From: Allodiplogaster sudhausi | Lineage: Eukaryota > Nematoda > Chromadorea > Rhabditida > Diplogasteridae | Assembly: GCA_945643635.1 (NCBI GenBank) | Contig: CALZFC010000248.1 | Span: 1,789,001-1,853,000 of the forward strand | DNA: 64,000 nt | Reading direction: 5' to 3' | Shown here: piece after piece, positions 43,101 to 58,100 of the stretch | Layout of the letters: each line of letters begins with the position of its first letter | Position numbering within the stretch: position 1 is the first letter of the stretch | The notes under the pieces: generated by a model | Told to the model about the DNA's origin: nothing | Seen by the model: the letters and a program-made list of their open reading frames with translations, nothing else | The model's database searches: none | Program-made: the position numbers and the translations under genes

Positions 43101-46100
43101 TTGTTTCGATGCCGGGAATCGAACCCTGGCCTTGCGGGTGAGAGCCGCAAATCATGACTACTAGACTACATCGGATATGTTTCATTAAATCCAACGTGAT
43201 GTCTACTTGCCAGAAAGAACAGCTGCAGATATGGAGAAATGTCACAAAAATTAAAAGATTTGTTCCGATGCCGGGAATCGAACCCGGGCCTTGCGGGTGA
43301 GAGCCGCAAATCATGACCGCTAGACTACATCGGATATGTTTCATTAAATCCAACGTGGTGTCTACTTGCCAGAAAGAACAGCTGCAGATATGGAGAAATG
43401 TCACAAAAATTAAAAGATTTGTTCCGATGCCGGGAATCGAACCCGGGCCTTGCGGGTGAGAGCCGCAAATCATGACCACTAGACTACATCGGATATGTGT
43501 ATTTAAATCCAACGTGATGTCTACTTGCCAGAAAGAACAGCTGCAGATATGGAAAATGTCACAAAAAATAAAAGATTTGTTCCGATGCCGGGAATCGAAC
43601 CCGGGCCTTGCAGGTGAGAGCCGCAAATCATGACCACTAGACTACATCGGATATGTTTCATTAAATCCAACGTGATGTCTACTTGCCAGAAAGAACAGCT
43701 GCGGATATGGAGAAATGTCACAAAAATTAAAAGATTTGTTCCGATGCCGGGAATCAAACCCGGGCCTTGCGGGTGAGAGCCGCAAATCATGACCACTAGA
43801 CTACATCGGATATGTTATTTAAATCCAACGTGATGTCTACTTGCCAGAAAGAACAGCTGTGGATATGGAGAAATGTCACAAAATTAAAAGATTTGTTTCG
43901 ATGCCGGGAATCGAACCCTGGCCTTGCGGGTGAGAGCCGCAAATCATGACCACTCGACTACATCGGATATATTTATTTAAATCCAACGTGATGTCTACTT
44001 GCCAGAAAGCACAGCTGCGGATATGGAGAAATGTCACAAAATTAAAAGATTTGTTTCGATGCCGGGAATCGAACCCTGGCCTTGCGGGTGAGAGCCGCAA
44101 ATCATGACTACTAGACTACATCGGATATGTTTCATTAAATCCAACGTGGTGTCTACTTGCCAGAAAGAACAGCTGCAGATATGGAGAAATGTCACAAAAA
44201 TTAAAAGTTTTGTTCCGATGCCGGGAATCGAACCCGGCCTTGCGGGTGAGAGCCGCAAATCATGACCACTAGACTACATCGGATATGTTTCATTAAATCC
44301 AACGTGGTGTCTACTGCCAGAAAGAACAGCTGCAGATATGAAGAAATGTCACAAAAGTTAAAAGATTTGTTCCGATGCCGGGAATCGAACCCGGGCCTTG
44401 CAGGTGAGAGCCGCAAATCATGAGCACTAGACTACATCGGATATGTGTATTTAAATCCAACGTGATGTCTACTTGCCAGAAAGAACAGCTGCAGATATGG
44501 AGAAATGTCACAAAAATTAAAAGATTTGTTCCGATGCCGGGAATCGAACCCGGGCCTTGCGGGTGAGAGCCGCAAATCATGACCACTAGACTACATCGGA
44601 TATGTGTATTTAAATCCAACGTGATGTCTACTTGCCAGAAAGAACAGCTGCGGATATGGAGAAATGTCACAAAATTAAAAGATTTGTTCCGATGCCGGGA
44701 ATCGAACCCGGGCTTTGCGGGTGAGAGCCGCAAATCATGACCACTAGACTACATCGGATATGTTTATTTAAATCCAACGTGATGTCTACTTGCCAGAAAG
44801 AACAGCTGCGGATATGGAGAAATGTCACAAAATTAAAAGATTTGTTTCGATGCCGGGAATCGAACCCTGGCCTTGCGGGTGAGAGCCGCAAATCATGACT
44901 ACTAGACTACATCGGATATGTTTCATTAAATCCAACGTGATGTCTACTTGCCAGAAAGAACAGCTGCAGATATGGAGAAATGTCACAAAAATTAAAAGAT
45001 TTGTTCCGATGCCGGGAATCGAACCCTGGCCTTGCGGGTGAGAGCCGCAAATCATGAGCACTAGACTACATCGGATATGTGTATTTAAATCCAACGTGAT
45101 GTCTACTTGCCAGAAAGAACAGCTGCGGATATGGAGAAATGTCACAAAATTAAAAGATTTGTTTCGATGCCGGGAATCGAACCCTGGCCTTGCGGGTGAG
45201 AGCCGCAAATCATGACCACTAGACTACATCGGATATGTTTCATTAAATCCAACGTTATGTCTACTTGCCAGAAAGAACAGCTGCAGATATGGAGAAATGT
45301 CACAAAAGTTAAAAGATTTGTTCCGATGCCGGGAATCGAACCCGGGCCTTGGGGGTGAGAGCCGCAAATCATGACCACTAGACTACATCGGATATGTTTA
45401 TTTAAATCCAACGTGATGTCTACTTGCCAGAAAGAACAGCTGCGGATATGGAGAAATGTCACAAAATTAAAAGATTTGTTTCCGATGCCGGGAATCGAAC
45501 CCGGCCTTGCGGGTGAGAGCCGCAAATCATGACCACTAGACTACATCGGATATGTTTCATTAAATCCAACGTGGTGTCTACTTGCCAGAAAGAACAGCTG
45601 CAGATATGGAGAAATGTCACAAAAGTTAAAAGATTTGTTCCGATGCCGGGAATCGAACCCGGGCCTTGCAGGTGAGAGCCGCAAATCATGACACTAGACT
45701 ACATCGGATATGTGTATTTAAATCCAACGTGATGTCTACTTGCCAGAAAGAACAGCTGCAGATATGGAGAAATGTCACAAAAATTAAAAGTTTTGTTCCG
45801 ATGCCGGGAATCGAACCCGGCCTTGCGGGTGAGAGCCGCAAATCATGACCACTAGACTACATCGGATATGTTTCATTAAATCCAACGTGGTGTCTACTTG
45901 CCAGAAAGAACAGCTGCAGATATGAAGAAATGTCACAAAAGTTAAAAGATTTGTTCCGATGCCGGGAATCGAACCCGGGCCTTGCAGGTGAGAGCCGCAA
46001 ATCATGAGCACTAGACTACATCGGATATGTGTATTTAAATCCAACGTGATGTCTACTTGCCAGAAAGAACAGCTGCAGATATGGAGAAATGTCACAAAAA

Positions 46101-49100
46101 TAAAAGATTTGTTCCGATGCCGGGAATCGAACCCGGGCCTTGCAGGTGAGAGCCGCAAATCATGACCACTAGACTACATCGGATATGTTTCATTAAATCC
46201 AACGTGATGTCTACTTGCCAGAAAGAACAGCTGCGATATGGAGAAATGTCACAAAATTAAAAGATTTGTTCCGATGCCGGGAATCGAACCCGGGCCTTGC
46301 GGGTGAGAGCCGCAAATCATGACCACTAGACTACATCGGATATGTTAATTTAAATCCAACGTGATGTCTACTTGCCAGAAAGAACAGCTGCAGATATGGA
46401 GAAATGTCACAAAATTAAAAGATTTGTTTCGATGCCGGGAATCGAACCCTGGCCTTGCGGGTGAGAGCCGCAAATCATGACCACTAGACTACATCGGATA
46501 TGTTTATTTAAATCCAACGTGATGTCTACTTGCCAGAAAGCACAGCTGCGGATATGGAGAAATGTCACAAAATTAAAAGATTTGTTTCGATGCCGGGAAT
46601 CGAACCCTGGCCTTGCGGGTGAGAGCCGCAAATCATGACTACTAGACTACATCGGATATGTTTCATTAAATCCAACGTGGTGTCTACTTGCCAGAAAGAA
46701 CAGCTGCAGATATGGAGAAATGTCACAAAAATTAAAAGTTTTGTTCCGATGCCGGGAATCGAACCCCGGCCTTGCGGGTGAGAGCCGCAAATCATGACCA
46801 CTAGACTACATCGGATATGTTTCATTAAATCCAACGTGGTGTCTACTTGCCAGAAAGAACAGCTGCAGATATGAAGAAATGTCACAAAAGTTAAAAGATT
46901 TGTTCCGATGCCGGGAATCGAACCCGGGCCTTGCAGGTGAGAGCCGCAAATCATGAGCACTAGACTACATCGGATATGTGTATTTAAATCCAACGTGATG
47001 TCTACTTGCCAGAAAGAACAGCTGCAGATATGGAGAAATGTCACAAAAATTAAAAGATTTGTTCCGATGCCGGGAATCGAACCCGGGCCTTGCGGGTGAG
47101 AGCCGCAAATCATGACCACTAGACTACATCGGATATGTGTATTTAAATCCAACGTGATGTCTACTTGCCAGAAAGAACAGCTGCGGATATGGAGAAATGT
47201 CACAAAATTAAAAGATTTGTTCCGATGCCGGGAATCGAACCCGGGCTTTGCGGGTGAGAGCCGCAAATCATGACCACTAGACTACATCGGATATGTTTAT
47301 TAAATCCAACGTGATGTCTACTTGCCAGAAAGAACAGCTGCGATATGGAGAAATGTCACAAAATTAAAAGATTTGTTTCGATGCCGGGAATCGAACCCTG
47401 GCCTTGCGGGTGAGAGCCGCAAATCATGACTACTAGACTACATCGGATATGTTTCATTAAATCCAACGTGATGTCTACTTGCCAGAAAGAACAGCTGCAG
47501 ATATGGAGAAATGTCACAAAAATTAAAAGATTTGTTCCGATGCCGGGAATCGAACCCTGGCCTTGCGGGTGAGAGCCGCAAATCATGAGCACTAGACTAC
47601 ATCGGATATGTGTATTTAAATCCAACGTGATGTCTACTTGCCAGAAAGAACAGCTGCGGATATGGAGAAATGTCACAAAATTAAAAGATTTGTTTCGATG
47701 CCGGGAATCGAACCCTGGCCTTGCGGGTGAGAGCCGCAAATCATGACCACTCGACTACATCGGATATGTTTCATTAAATCCAACGTGATGTCTACTTGCC
47801 AGAAAGAACAGCTGCAGATATGGAGAAATGTCACAAAAGTTAAAAGATTTGTTCCGATGCCGGGAATCGAACCCGGGCCTTGGGGTGAGAGCCGCAAATC
47901 ATGACCACTAGACTACATCGGATATATTTATTTAAATCCAACGTGATGTCTACTTGCCAGAAAGCACAGCTGCGGATATGGAGAAATGTCACAAAATTAA
48001 AAGATTTGTTTCGATGCCGGGAATCGAACCCCGGCCTTGCGGGTGAGAGCCGCAAATCATGACCGCTAGACTACATCGGATATGTTTCATTAAATCCAAC
48101 GTGGTGTCTACTTGCCAGAAAGAACAGCTGCAGATATGGAGAAATGTCACAAAATTAAAAGATTTGTTCCGATGCCGGGAATCGAACCCGGGCCTTGCAG
48201 GTGAGAGCCGCAAATCATGAGCACTAGACTACATCGGATATGTGTATTTAAATCCAACGTGATGTCTACTTGCCAGAAAGAACAGCTGCAGATATGGAGA
48301 AATGTCACAAAAATTAAAAGATTTGTTCCGATGCCGGGAATCGAACCCGGGCCTTGCGGGTGAGAGCCGCAAATCATGAGCACTAGACTACATCGGATAT
48401 GTGTATTTAAATCCAACGTGATGTCTACTTGCCAGAAAGAACAGCTGCGGATATGGAGAAATGTCACAAAATTAAAAGATTTGTTTCGATGCCGGGAATC
48501 GAACCCTGGCCTTGCGGGTGAGAGCCGCAAATCATGACCACTAGACTACATCGGATATGTTTCATTAAATCCAACGTGATGTCTACTTGCCAGAAAGAAC
48601 AGCTGCAGATATGGAGAAATGTCACAAAAGTTAAAAGATTTGTTCCGATGCCGGGAATCGAACCCGGGCCTTGCGGGTGAGAGCCGCAAATCATGACCAC
48701 TAGACTACATCGGATATGTTTATTTAAATCCAACGTGATGTCTACTTGCCAGAAAGAACAGCTGCAGATATGGAGAAATGTCACAAAATTAAAAGATTTG
48801 TTTCGATGCCGGGAATCGAACCCCGGCCTTGCGGGTGAGAGCCGCAAATCATGACCACTAGACTACATCGGATATGTTTCATTAAATCCAACGTGGTGTC
48901 TACTTGCCAGAAAGAACAGCTGCAGATATGGAGAAATGTCACAAAAGTTAAAAGATTTGTTCCGATGCCGGGAATCGAACCCGGGCCTTGCGGGTGAGAG
49001 CCGCAAATCATGACCACTAGACTACATCGGATATGTTTATTTAAATCCAACGTGATGTCTACTTGCCAGAAAGAACAGCTGCAGATATGGAGAAATGTCA

Positions 49101-52100
49101 CAAAAATTAAAAGATTTGTTCCGATGCCGGGAATCGAACCCCGGCCTTGCGGGTGAGAGCCGCAAATCATGACCACTAGACTACATCGGATATGTTTCAT
49201 TAAATCCAACGTGGTGTCTACTTGCCAGAAAGAACAGCTGCAGATATGAAGAAATGTCACAAAAGTTAAAAGATTTGTTCCGATGCCGGGAATCGAACCC
49301 GGGCCTTGCGGGTGAGAGCCGCAAATCATGAGCACTAGACTACATCGGATATGTGTATTTAAATCCAACGTGATGTCTACTTGCCAGAAAGAACAGCTGC
49401 AGATATGGAGAAATGTCACAAAAATTAAAAGATTTGTTCCGATGCCGGGAATCGAACCCGGGCCTTGCGGGTGAGAGCCGCAAATCATGACCACTAGACT
49501 ACATCGGATATGTGTATTTAAATCCAACGTGATGTCTACTTGCCAGAAAGAACAGCTGCGGATATGGAGAAATGTCACAAAATTAAAAGATTTGTTCCGA
49601 TGCCGGGAATCGAACCCGGGCTTTGCGGGTGAGAGCCGCAAATCATGACCACTAGACTACATCGGATATGTTTATTTAAATCCAACGTGATGTCTACTTG
49701 CCAGAAAGAACAGCTGCGGATATGGAGAAATGTCACAAAATTAAAAGATTTGTTTCGATGCCGGGAATCGAACCCTGGCCTTGCGGGTGAGAGCCGCAAA
49801 TCATGACTACTAGACTACATCGGATATGTTTCATTAAATCCAACGTGATGTCTACTTGCCAGAAAGAACAGCTGCAGATATGGAGAAATGTCACAAAAAT
49901 TAAAAGATTTGTTCCGATGCCGGGAATCGAACCCTGGCCTTGCGGGTGAGAGCCGCAAATCATGAGCACTAGACTACATCGGATATGTGTATTTAAATCC
50001 AACGTGATGTCTACTTGCCAGAAAGAACAGCTGCAGATATGGAGAAATGTCACAAAATTAAAAGATTTGTTTCGATGCCGGGAATCGAACCCTGGCCTTG
50101 CGGGTGAGAGCCGCAAATCATGACCACTAGACTACATCGGATATGTTTCATTAAATCCAACGTGATGTCTACTTGCCAGAAAGAACAGCTGCAGATATGG
50201 AGAAATGTCACAAAATTAAAAGATTTGTTCCGATGCCGGGAATCGAACCCGGGCCTTGCGGGTGAGAGCCGCAAATCATGACCACTAGACTACATCGGAT
50301 ATGTTTATTTAAATCCAACGTGATGTCTACTTGCCAGAAAGAACAGCTGCGGATATGGAGAAATGTCACAAAATTAAAAGATTTGTTTCGATGCCGGGAA
50401 TCGAACCCTGGCCTTGCGGGTGAGAGCCGCAAATCATGACTACTAGACTACATCGGATATGTTTCATTAAATCCAACGTGGTGTCTACTTGCCAGAAAGA
50501 ACAGCTGCAGATATGGAGAAATGTCACAAAAATTAAAAGATTTGTTCCGATGCCGGGAATCGAACCCGGGCCTTGCGGTGAGAGCCGCAAATCATGAGCA
50601 CTAGACTACATCGGATATGTGTATTTAAATCCAACGTGATGTCTACTTGCCAGAAAGAACAGCTGCAGATATGGAAAATGTCACAAAAAATAAAAGATTT
50701 GTTCCGATGCCGGGAATCGAACCCGGGCCTTGCGGGTGAGAGCCGCAAATCATGACCACTAGACTACATCGGATATGTTTCATTAAATCCAACGTGGTGT
50801 CTACTTGCCAGAAAGAACAGCTGCAGATATGGAGAAATGTCACAAAAGTTAAAAGATTTGTTCCGATGCCGGGAATCGAACCCGGGCCTTGCGGGTGAGA
50901 GCCGCAAATCATGACCACTAGACTACATCGGATATGTTTCATTAAATCCAACGTGGTGTCTACTTGCCAGAAAGAACAGCTGCAGATATGGAGAAATGTC
51001 ACAAAAGTTAAAAGATTTGTTCCGATGCCGGGAATCGAACCCGGGCCTTGCGGGTGAGAGCCGCAAATCATGACACTAGACTACATCGGATATGTGTATT
51101 TAAATCCAACGTGATGTCTACTTGCCAGAAAGAACAGCTGCAGATATGGAGAAATGTCACAAAATTAAAAGATTTGTTCCGATGCCGGGAATCGAACCCG
51201 GCCTTGCGGGTGAGAGCCGCAAATCATGACCACTAGACTACATCGGATATGTTTCATTAAATCCAACGTGGTGTCTACTTGCCAGAAAGAACAGCTGCAG
51301 ATATGGAGAAATGTCACAAAATTAAAAGATTTGTTCCGATGCCGGGAATCGAACCCGGGCCTTGCGGTGAGAGCCGCAAATCATGAGCACTAGACTACAT
51401 CGGATATGTGTATTTAAATCCAACGTGATGTCTACTTGCCAGAAAGAACAGCTGCAGATATGGAGAAATGTCACAAAAATTAAAAGATTTGTTCCGATGC
51501 CGGGAATCGAACCCGGGCCTTGCGGGTGAGAGCCGCAAATCATGACCACTAGACTACATCGGATATGTGTATTTAAATCCAACGTGATGTCTACTTGCCA
51601 GAAAGAACAGCTGCGGATATGGAGAAATGTCACAAAATTAAAAGATTTGTTCCGATGCCGGGAATCGAACCCGGGCCTTGCGGGTGAGAGCCGCAAATCA
51701 TGACCACTAGACTACATCGGATATGTTTATTTAAATCCAACGTGATGTCTACTTGCCAGAAAGAACAGCTGCGGATATGGAGAAATGTCACAAAATTAAA
51801 AGATTTGTTTCGATGCCGGGAATCGAACCCTGGCCTTGCGGGTGAGAGCCGCAAATCATGACTACTAGACTACATCGGATATGTTTCATTAAATCCAACG
51901 TGATGTCTACTTGCCAGAAAGAACAGCTGCAGATATGGAGAAATGTCACAAAATTAAAAGATTTGTTCCGATGCCGGGAATCGAACCCTGGCCTTGCGGG
52001 TGAGAGCCGCAAATCATGACACTAGACTACATCGGATATGTGTATTTAAATCCAACGTGATGTCTACTTGCCAGAAAGAACAGCTGCGGATATGGAGAAA

Positions 52101-55100
52101 TGTCACAAAATTAAAAGATTTGTTTCGATGCCGGGAATCGAACCCTGGCCTTGCGGGTGAGAGCCGCAAATCATGACCACTAGACTACATCGGATATGTT
52201 TCATTAAATCCAACGTGATGTCTACTTGCCAGAAAGAACAGCTGCAGATATGGAGAAATGTCACAAAAGTTAAAAGATTTGTTCCGATGCCGGGAATCGA
52301 ACCCGGCCTTGCGGGTGAGAGCCGCAAATCATGACCACTAGACTACATCGGATATGTTTATTTAAATCCAACGTGATGTCTACTTGCCAGAAAGAACAGC
52401 TGCGGATATGGAGAAATGTCACAAAATTAAAAGATTTGTTTCGATGCCGGGAATCGAACCCTGGCCTTGCGGGTGAGAGCCGCAAATCATGACTACTAGA
52501 CTACATCGGATATGTTTCATTAAATCCAACGTGGTGTCTACTTGCCAGAAAGAACAGCTGCAGATATGGAGAAATGTCACAAAAATTAAAAGATTTGTTC
52601 CGATGCCGGGAATCGAACCCCGGCCTTGCGGGTGAGAGCCGCAAATCATGACCACTAGACTACATCGGATATGTTTCATTAAATCCAACGTGGTGTCTAC
52701 TTGCCAGAAAGAACAGCTGCAGATATGGAGAAATGTCACAAAAATTAAAAGATTTGTTCCGATGCCGGGAATCGAACCCGGGCCTTGCAGGTGAGAGCCG
52801 CAAATCATGAGCACTAGACTACATCGGATATGTGTATTTAAATCCAACGTGATGTCTACTTGCCAGAAAGAACAGCTGCAGATATGGAAAAATGTCACAA
52901 AAAATAAAAGATTTGTTCCGATGCCGGGAATCGAACCCGGGCCTTGCGGGTGAGAGCCGCAAATCATGACCACTAGACTACATCGGATATGTTTCATTAA
53001 ATCCAACGTGGTGTCTACTTGCCAGAAAGAACAGCTGCAGATATGGAGAAATGTCACAAAAGTAAAAGATTTGTTCCGATGCCGGGAATCGAACCCGGGC
53101 CTTGCGGGTGAGAGCCGCAAATCATGACCACTAGACTACATCGGATATGTTTCATTAAATCCAACGTGGTGTCTACTTGCCAGAAAGAACAGCTGCAGAT
53201 ATGGAGAAATGTCACAAAAGTTAAAAGATTTGTTCCGATGCCGGGAATCGAACCCGGCCCTTGCAGGTGAGAGCCGCAAATCATGAGCACTAGACTACAT
53301 CGGATATGTGTATTTAAATCCAACGTGATGTCTACTTGCCAGAAAGAACAGCTGCAGATATGGAGAAATGTCACAAAATTAAAAGATTTGTTCCGATGCC
53401 GGGAATCGAACCCGGGCCTTGCGGGTGAGAGCCGCAAATCATGACCACTAGACTACATCGGATATGTGTATTTAAATCCAACGTGATGTCTACTTGCCAG
53501 AAAGAACAGCTGCAGATATGGAGAAATGTCACAAAATTAAAAGATTTGTTCCGATGCCGGGAATCGAACCCGGGCCTTGCGGGTGAGAGCCGCAAATCAT
53601 GACCACTAGACTACATCGGATATGTTTCATTAAATCCAACGTGGTGTCTACTTGCCAGAAAGAACAGCTGCAGATATGGAGAAATGTCACAAAAATTAAA
53701 AGATTTGTTCCGATGCCGGGAATCGAACCCGGGCCTTGCGGGTGAGAGCCGCAAATCATGACCACTAGACTACATCGGATATGTTTCATTAAATCCAACG
53801 TGGTGTCTACTTGCCAGAAAGAACAGCTGCAGATATGGAGAAATGTCACAAAATTAAAAGATTTGTTCCGATGCCGGGAATCGAACCCGGGCCTTGCGGG
53901 TGAGAGCCGCAAATCATGACCACTAGACTACATCGGATATGTTTATTTAAATCCAACGTGATGTCTACTTGCCAGAAAGAACAGCTGCAGATATGGAGAA
54001 ATGTCACAAAAATTAAAAGATTTGTTCCGATGCCGGGAATCGAACCCCGGCCTTGCGGGTGAGAGCCGCAAATCATGACCACTAGACTACATCGGATATG
54101 TTTCATTAAATCCAACGTGGTGTCTACTTGCCAGAAAGAACAGCTGCAGATATGGAGAAATGTCACAAAAGTTAAAAGATTTGTTCCGATGCCGGGAATC
54201 GAACCCGGGCCTTGCGGGTGAGAGCCGCAAATCATGACCACTAGACTACATCGGATATGTGTATTTAAATCCAACGTGATGTCTACTTGCCAGAAAGAAC
54301 AGCTGCAGATATGGAGAAATGTCACAAAAATTAAAAGATTTGTTCCGATGCCGGGAATCGAACCCGGCCTTGCGGGTGAGAGCCGCAAATCATGACCACT
54401 AGACTACATCGGATATGTGTATTTAAATCCAACGTGATGTCTACTTGCCAGAAAGAACAGCTGCAGATATGGAGAAATGTCACAAAATTAAAAGATTTGT
54501 TCCGATGCCGGGAATCGAACCCGGGCTTGCGGGTGAGAGCCGCAAATCATGACCACTAGACTACATCGGATATGTTTATTTAAATCCAACGTGATGTCTA
54601 CTTGCCAGAAAGAACAGCTGCGGATATGGAGAAATGTCACAAAATTAAAAGATTTGTTTCGATGCCGGGAATCGAACCCTGGCCTTGCGGGTGAGAGCCG
54701 CAAATCATGACTACTAGACTACATCGGATATGTTTCATTAAATCCAACGTGATGTCTACTTGCCAGAAAGAACAGCTGCAGATATGGAGAAATGTCACAA
54801 AATTAAAAGATTTGTTCCGATGCCGGGAATCGAACCCTGGCCTTGCGGGTGAGAGCCGCAAATCATGAGCACTAGACTACATCGGATATGTGTATTTAAA
54901 TCCAACGTGATGTCTACTTGCCAGAAAGAACAGCTGCAGATATGGAGAAATGTCACAAAATTAAAAGATTTGTTTCGATGCCGGGAATCGAACCCTGGCC
55001 TTGCGGGTGAGAGCCGCAAATCATGACCACTAGACTACATCGGATATGTTTCATTAAATCCAACGTGATGTCTACTTGCCAGAAAGAACAGCTGCAGATA

Positions 55101-58100
55101 TGGAGAAATGTCACAAAAGTTAAAAGATTTGTTCCGATGCCGGGAATCGAACCCGGGCCTTGCGGGTGAGAGCCGCAAATCATGACCACTAGACTACATC
55201 GGATATGTTTATTTAAATCCAACGTGATGTCTACTTGCCAGAAAGAACAGCTGCGGATATGGAGAAATGTCACAAAATTAAAAGATTTGTTTCGATGCCG
55301 GGAATCGAACCCTGGCCTTGCGGGTGAGAGCCGCAAATCATGACTACTAGACTACATCGGATATGTTTCATTAAATCCAACGTGGTGTCTACTTGCCAGA
55401 AAGAACAGCTGCAGATATGGAGAAATGTCACAAAAATTAAAAGATTTGTTCCGATGCCGGGAATCGAACCCCGGCCTTGCGGGTGAGAGCCGCAAATCAT
55501 GACCACTAGACTACATCGGATATGTTTCATTAAATCCAACGTGGTGTCTACTTGCCAGAAAGAACAGCTGCAGATATGGAGAAATGTCACAAAAATTAAA
55601 AGATTTGTTCCGATGCCGGGAATCGAACCCGGCCTTGCAGGTGAGAGCCGCAAATCATGAGCACTAGACTACATCGGATATGTGTATTTAAATCCAACGT
55701 GATGTCTACTTGCCAGAAAGAACAGCTGCAGATATGGAAAATGTCACAAAAAATAAAAGATTTGTTCCGATGCCGGGAATCGAACCCGGCCTTGCGGGTG
55801 AGAGCCGCAAATCATGACCACTAGACTACATCGGATATGTTTCATTAAATCCAACGTGGTGTCTACTTGCCAGAAAGAACAGCTGCAGATATGGAGAAAT
55901 GTCACAAAAGTTAAAAGATTTGTTCCGATGCCGGGAATCGAACCCGGCCTTGCGGGTGAGAGCCGCAAATCATGACCACTAGACTACATCGGATATGTTT
56001 CATTAAATCCAACGTGGTGTCTACTTGCCAGAAAGAACAGCTGCAGATATGGAGAAATGTCACAAAAGTTAAAAGATTTGTTCCGATGCCGGGAATCGAA
56101 CCCGGGCCTTGCGGGTGAGAGCCGCAAATCATGAGCACTAGACTACATCGGATATGTGTATTTAAATCCAACGTGATGTCTACTTGCCAGAAAGAACAGC
56201 TGCAGATATGGAGAAATGTCACAAAAATTAAAAGATTTGTTCCGATGCCGGGAATCGAACCCGGGCCTTGCGGGTGAGAGCCGCAAATCATGACCACTAG
56301 ACTACATCGGATATGTGTATTTAAATCCAACGTGATGTCTACTTGCCAGAAAGAACAGCTGCGGATATGGAGAAATGTCACAAAATTAAAAGATTTGTTC
56401 CGATGCCGGGAATCGAACCCGGGCCTTGCGGGTGAGAGCCGCAAATCATGACCACTAGACTACATCGGATATGTTTATTTAAATCCAACGTGATGTCTAC
56501 TTGCCAGAAAGAACAGCTGCAGATATGGAGAAATGTCACAAAATTAAAAGATTTGTTTCGATGCCGGGAATCGAACCCTGGCCTTGCGGGTGAGAGCCGC
56601 AAATCATGACTACTAGACTACATCGGATATGTTTCATTAAATCCAACGTGATGTCTACTTGCCAGAAAGAACAGCTGCAGATATGGAGAAATGTCACAAA
56701 AATTAAAAGATTTGTTCCGATGCCGGGAATCGAACCCTGGCCTTGCGGGTGAGAGCCGCAAATCATGAGCACTAGACTACATCGGATATGTGTATTTAAA
56801 TCCAACGTGATGTCTACTTGCCAGAAAGAACAGCTGCAGATATGGAGAAATGTCACAAAATTAAAAGATTTGTTTCGATGCCGGGAATCGAACCCTGGCC
56901 TTGCGGGTGAGAGCCGCAAATCATGACCACTAGACTACATCGGATATGTTTATTTAAATCCAACGTGATGTCTACTTGCCAGAAAGAACAGCTGCGATAT
57001 GGAGAAATGTCACAAAATTAAAAGATTTGTTCCGATGCCGGGAATCGAACCCTGGCCTTGCGGGTGAGAGCCGCAAATCATGACCACTAGACTACATCGG
57101 ATATGTGTATTTAAATCCAACGTGATGTCTACTTGCCAGAAAGAACAGCTGCGATATGGAGAAATGTCACAAAATTAAAAGATTTGTTTCGATGCCGGGA
57201 ATCGAACCCTGGCCTTGCGGGTGAGAGCCGCAAATCATGACCACTAGACTACATCGGATATGTTTCATTAAATCCAACGTGGTGTCTACTTGCCAGAAAG
57301 AACAGCTGCAGATATGGAGAAATGTCACAAAAATTAAAAGATTTGTTCCGATGCCGGGAATCGAACCCCGGCCTTGCGGGTGAGAGCCGCAAATCATGAC
57401 CACTAGACTACATCGGATATGTTTCATTAAATCCAACGTGGTGTCTACTTGCCAGAAAGAACAGCTGCAGATATGGAGAAATGTCACAAAAATTAAAAGA
57501 TTTGTTCCGATGCCGGGAATCGAACCCGGGCCTTGCGGGTGAGAGCCGCAAATCATGACACTAGACTACATCGGATATGTGTATTTAAATCCAACGTGAT
57601 GTCTACTTGCCAGAAAGAACAGCTGCAGATATGGAAAAATGTCACAAAAATAAAAGATTTGTTCCGATGCCGGGAATCGAACCCGGGCCTTGCGGGTGAG
57701 AGCCGCAAATCATGACCACTAGACTACATCGGATATGTTTCATTAAATCCAACGTGGTGTCTACTTGCCAGAAAGAACAGCTGCAGATATGGAGAAATGT
57801 CACAAAATTAAAAGATTTGTTCCGATGCCGGGAATCGAACCCGGGCCTTGCGGGTGAGAGCCGCAAATCATGACCACTAGACTACATCGGATATGTTTCA
57901 TTAAATCCAACGTGGTGTCTACTTGCCAGAAAGAACAGCTGCAGATATGGAGAAATGTCACAAAAGTTAAAAGATTTGTTCCGATGCCGGGAATCGAACC
58001 CGGGCCTTGCAGGTGAGAGCCGCAAATCATGAGCACTAGACTACATCGGATATGTGTATTTAAATCCAACGTGGTGTCTACTTGCCAGAAAGAACAGCTG

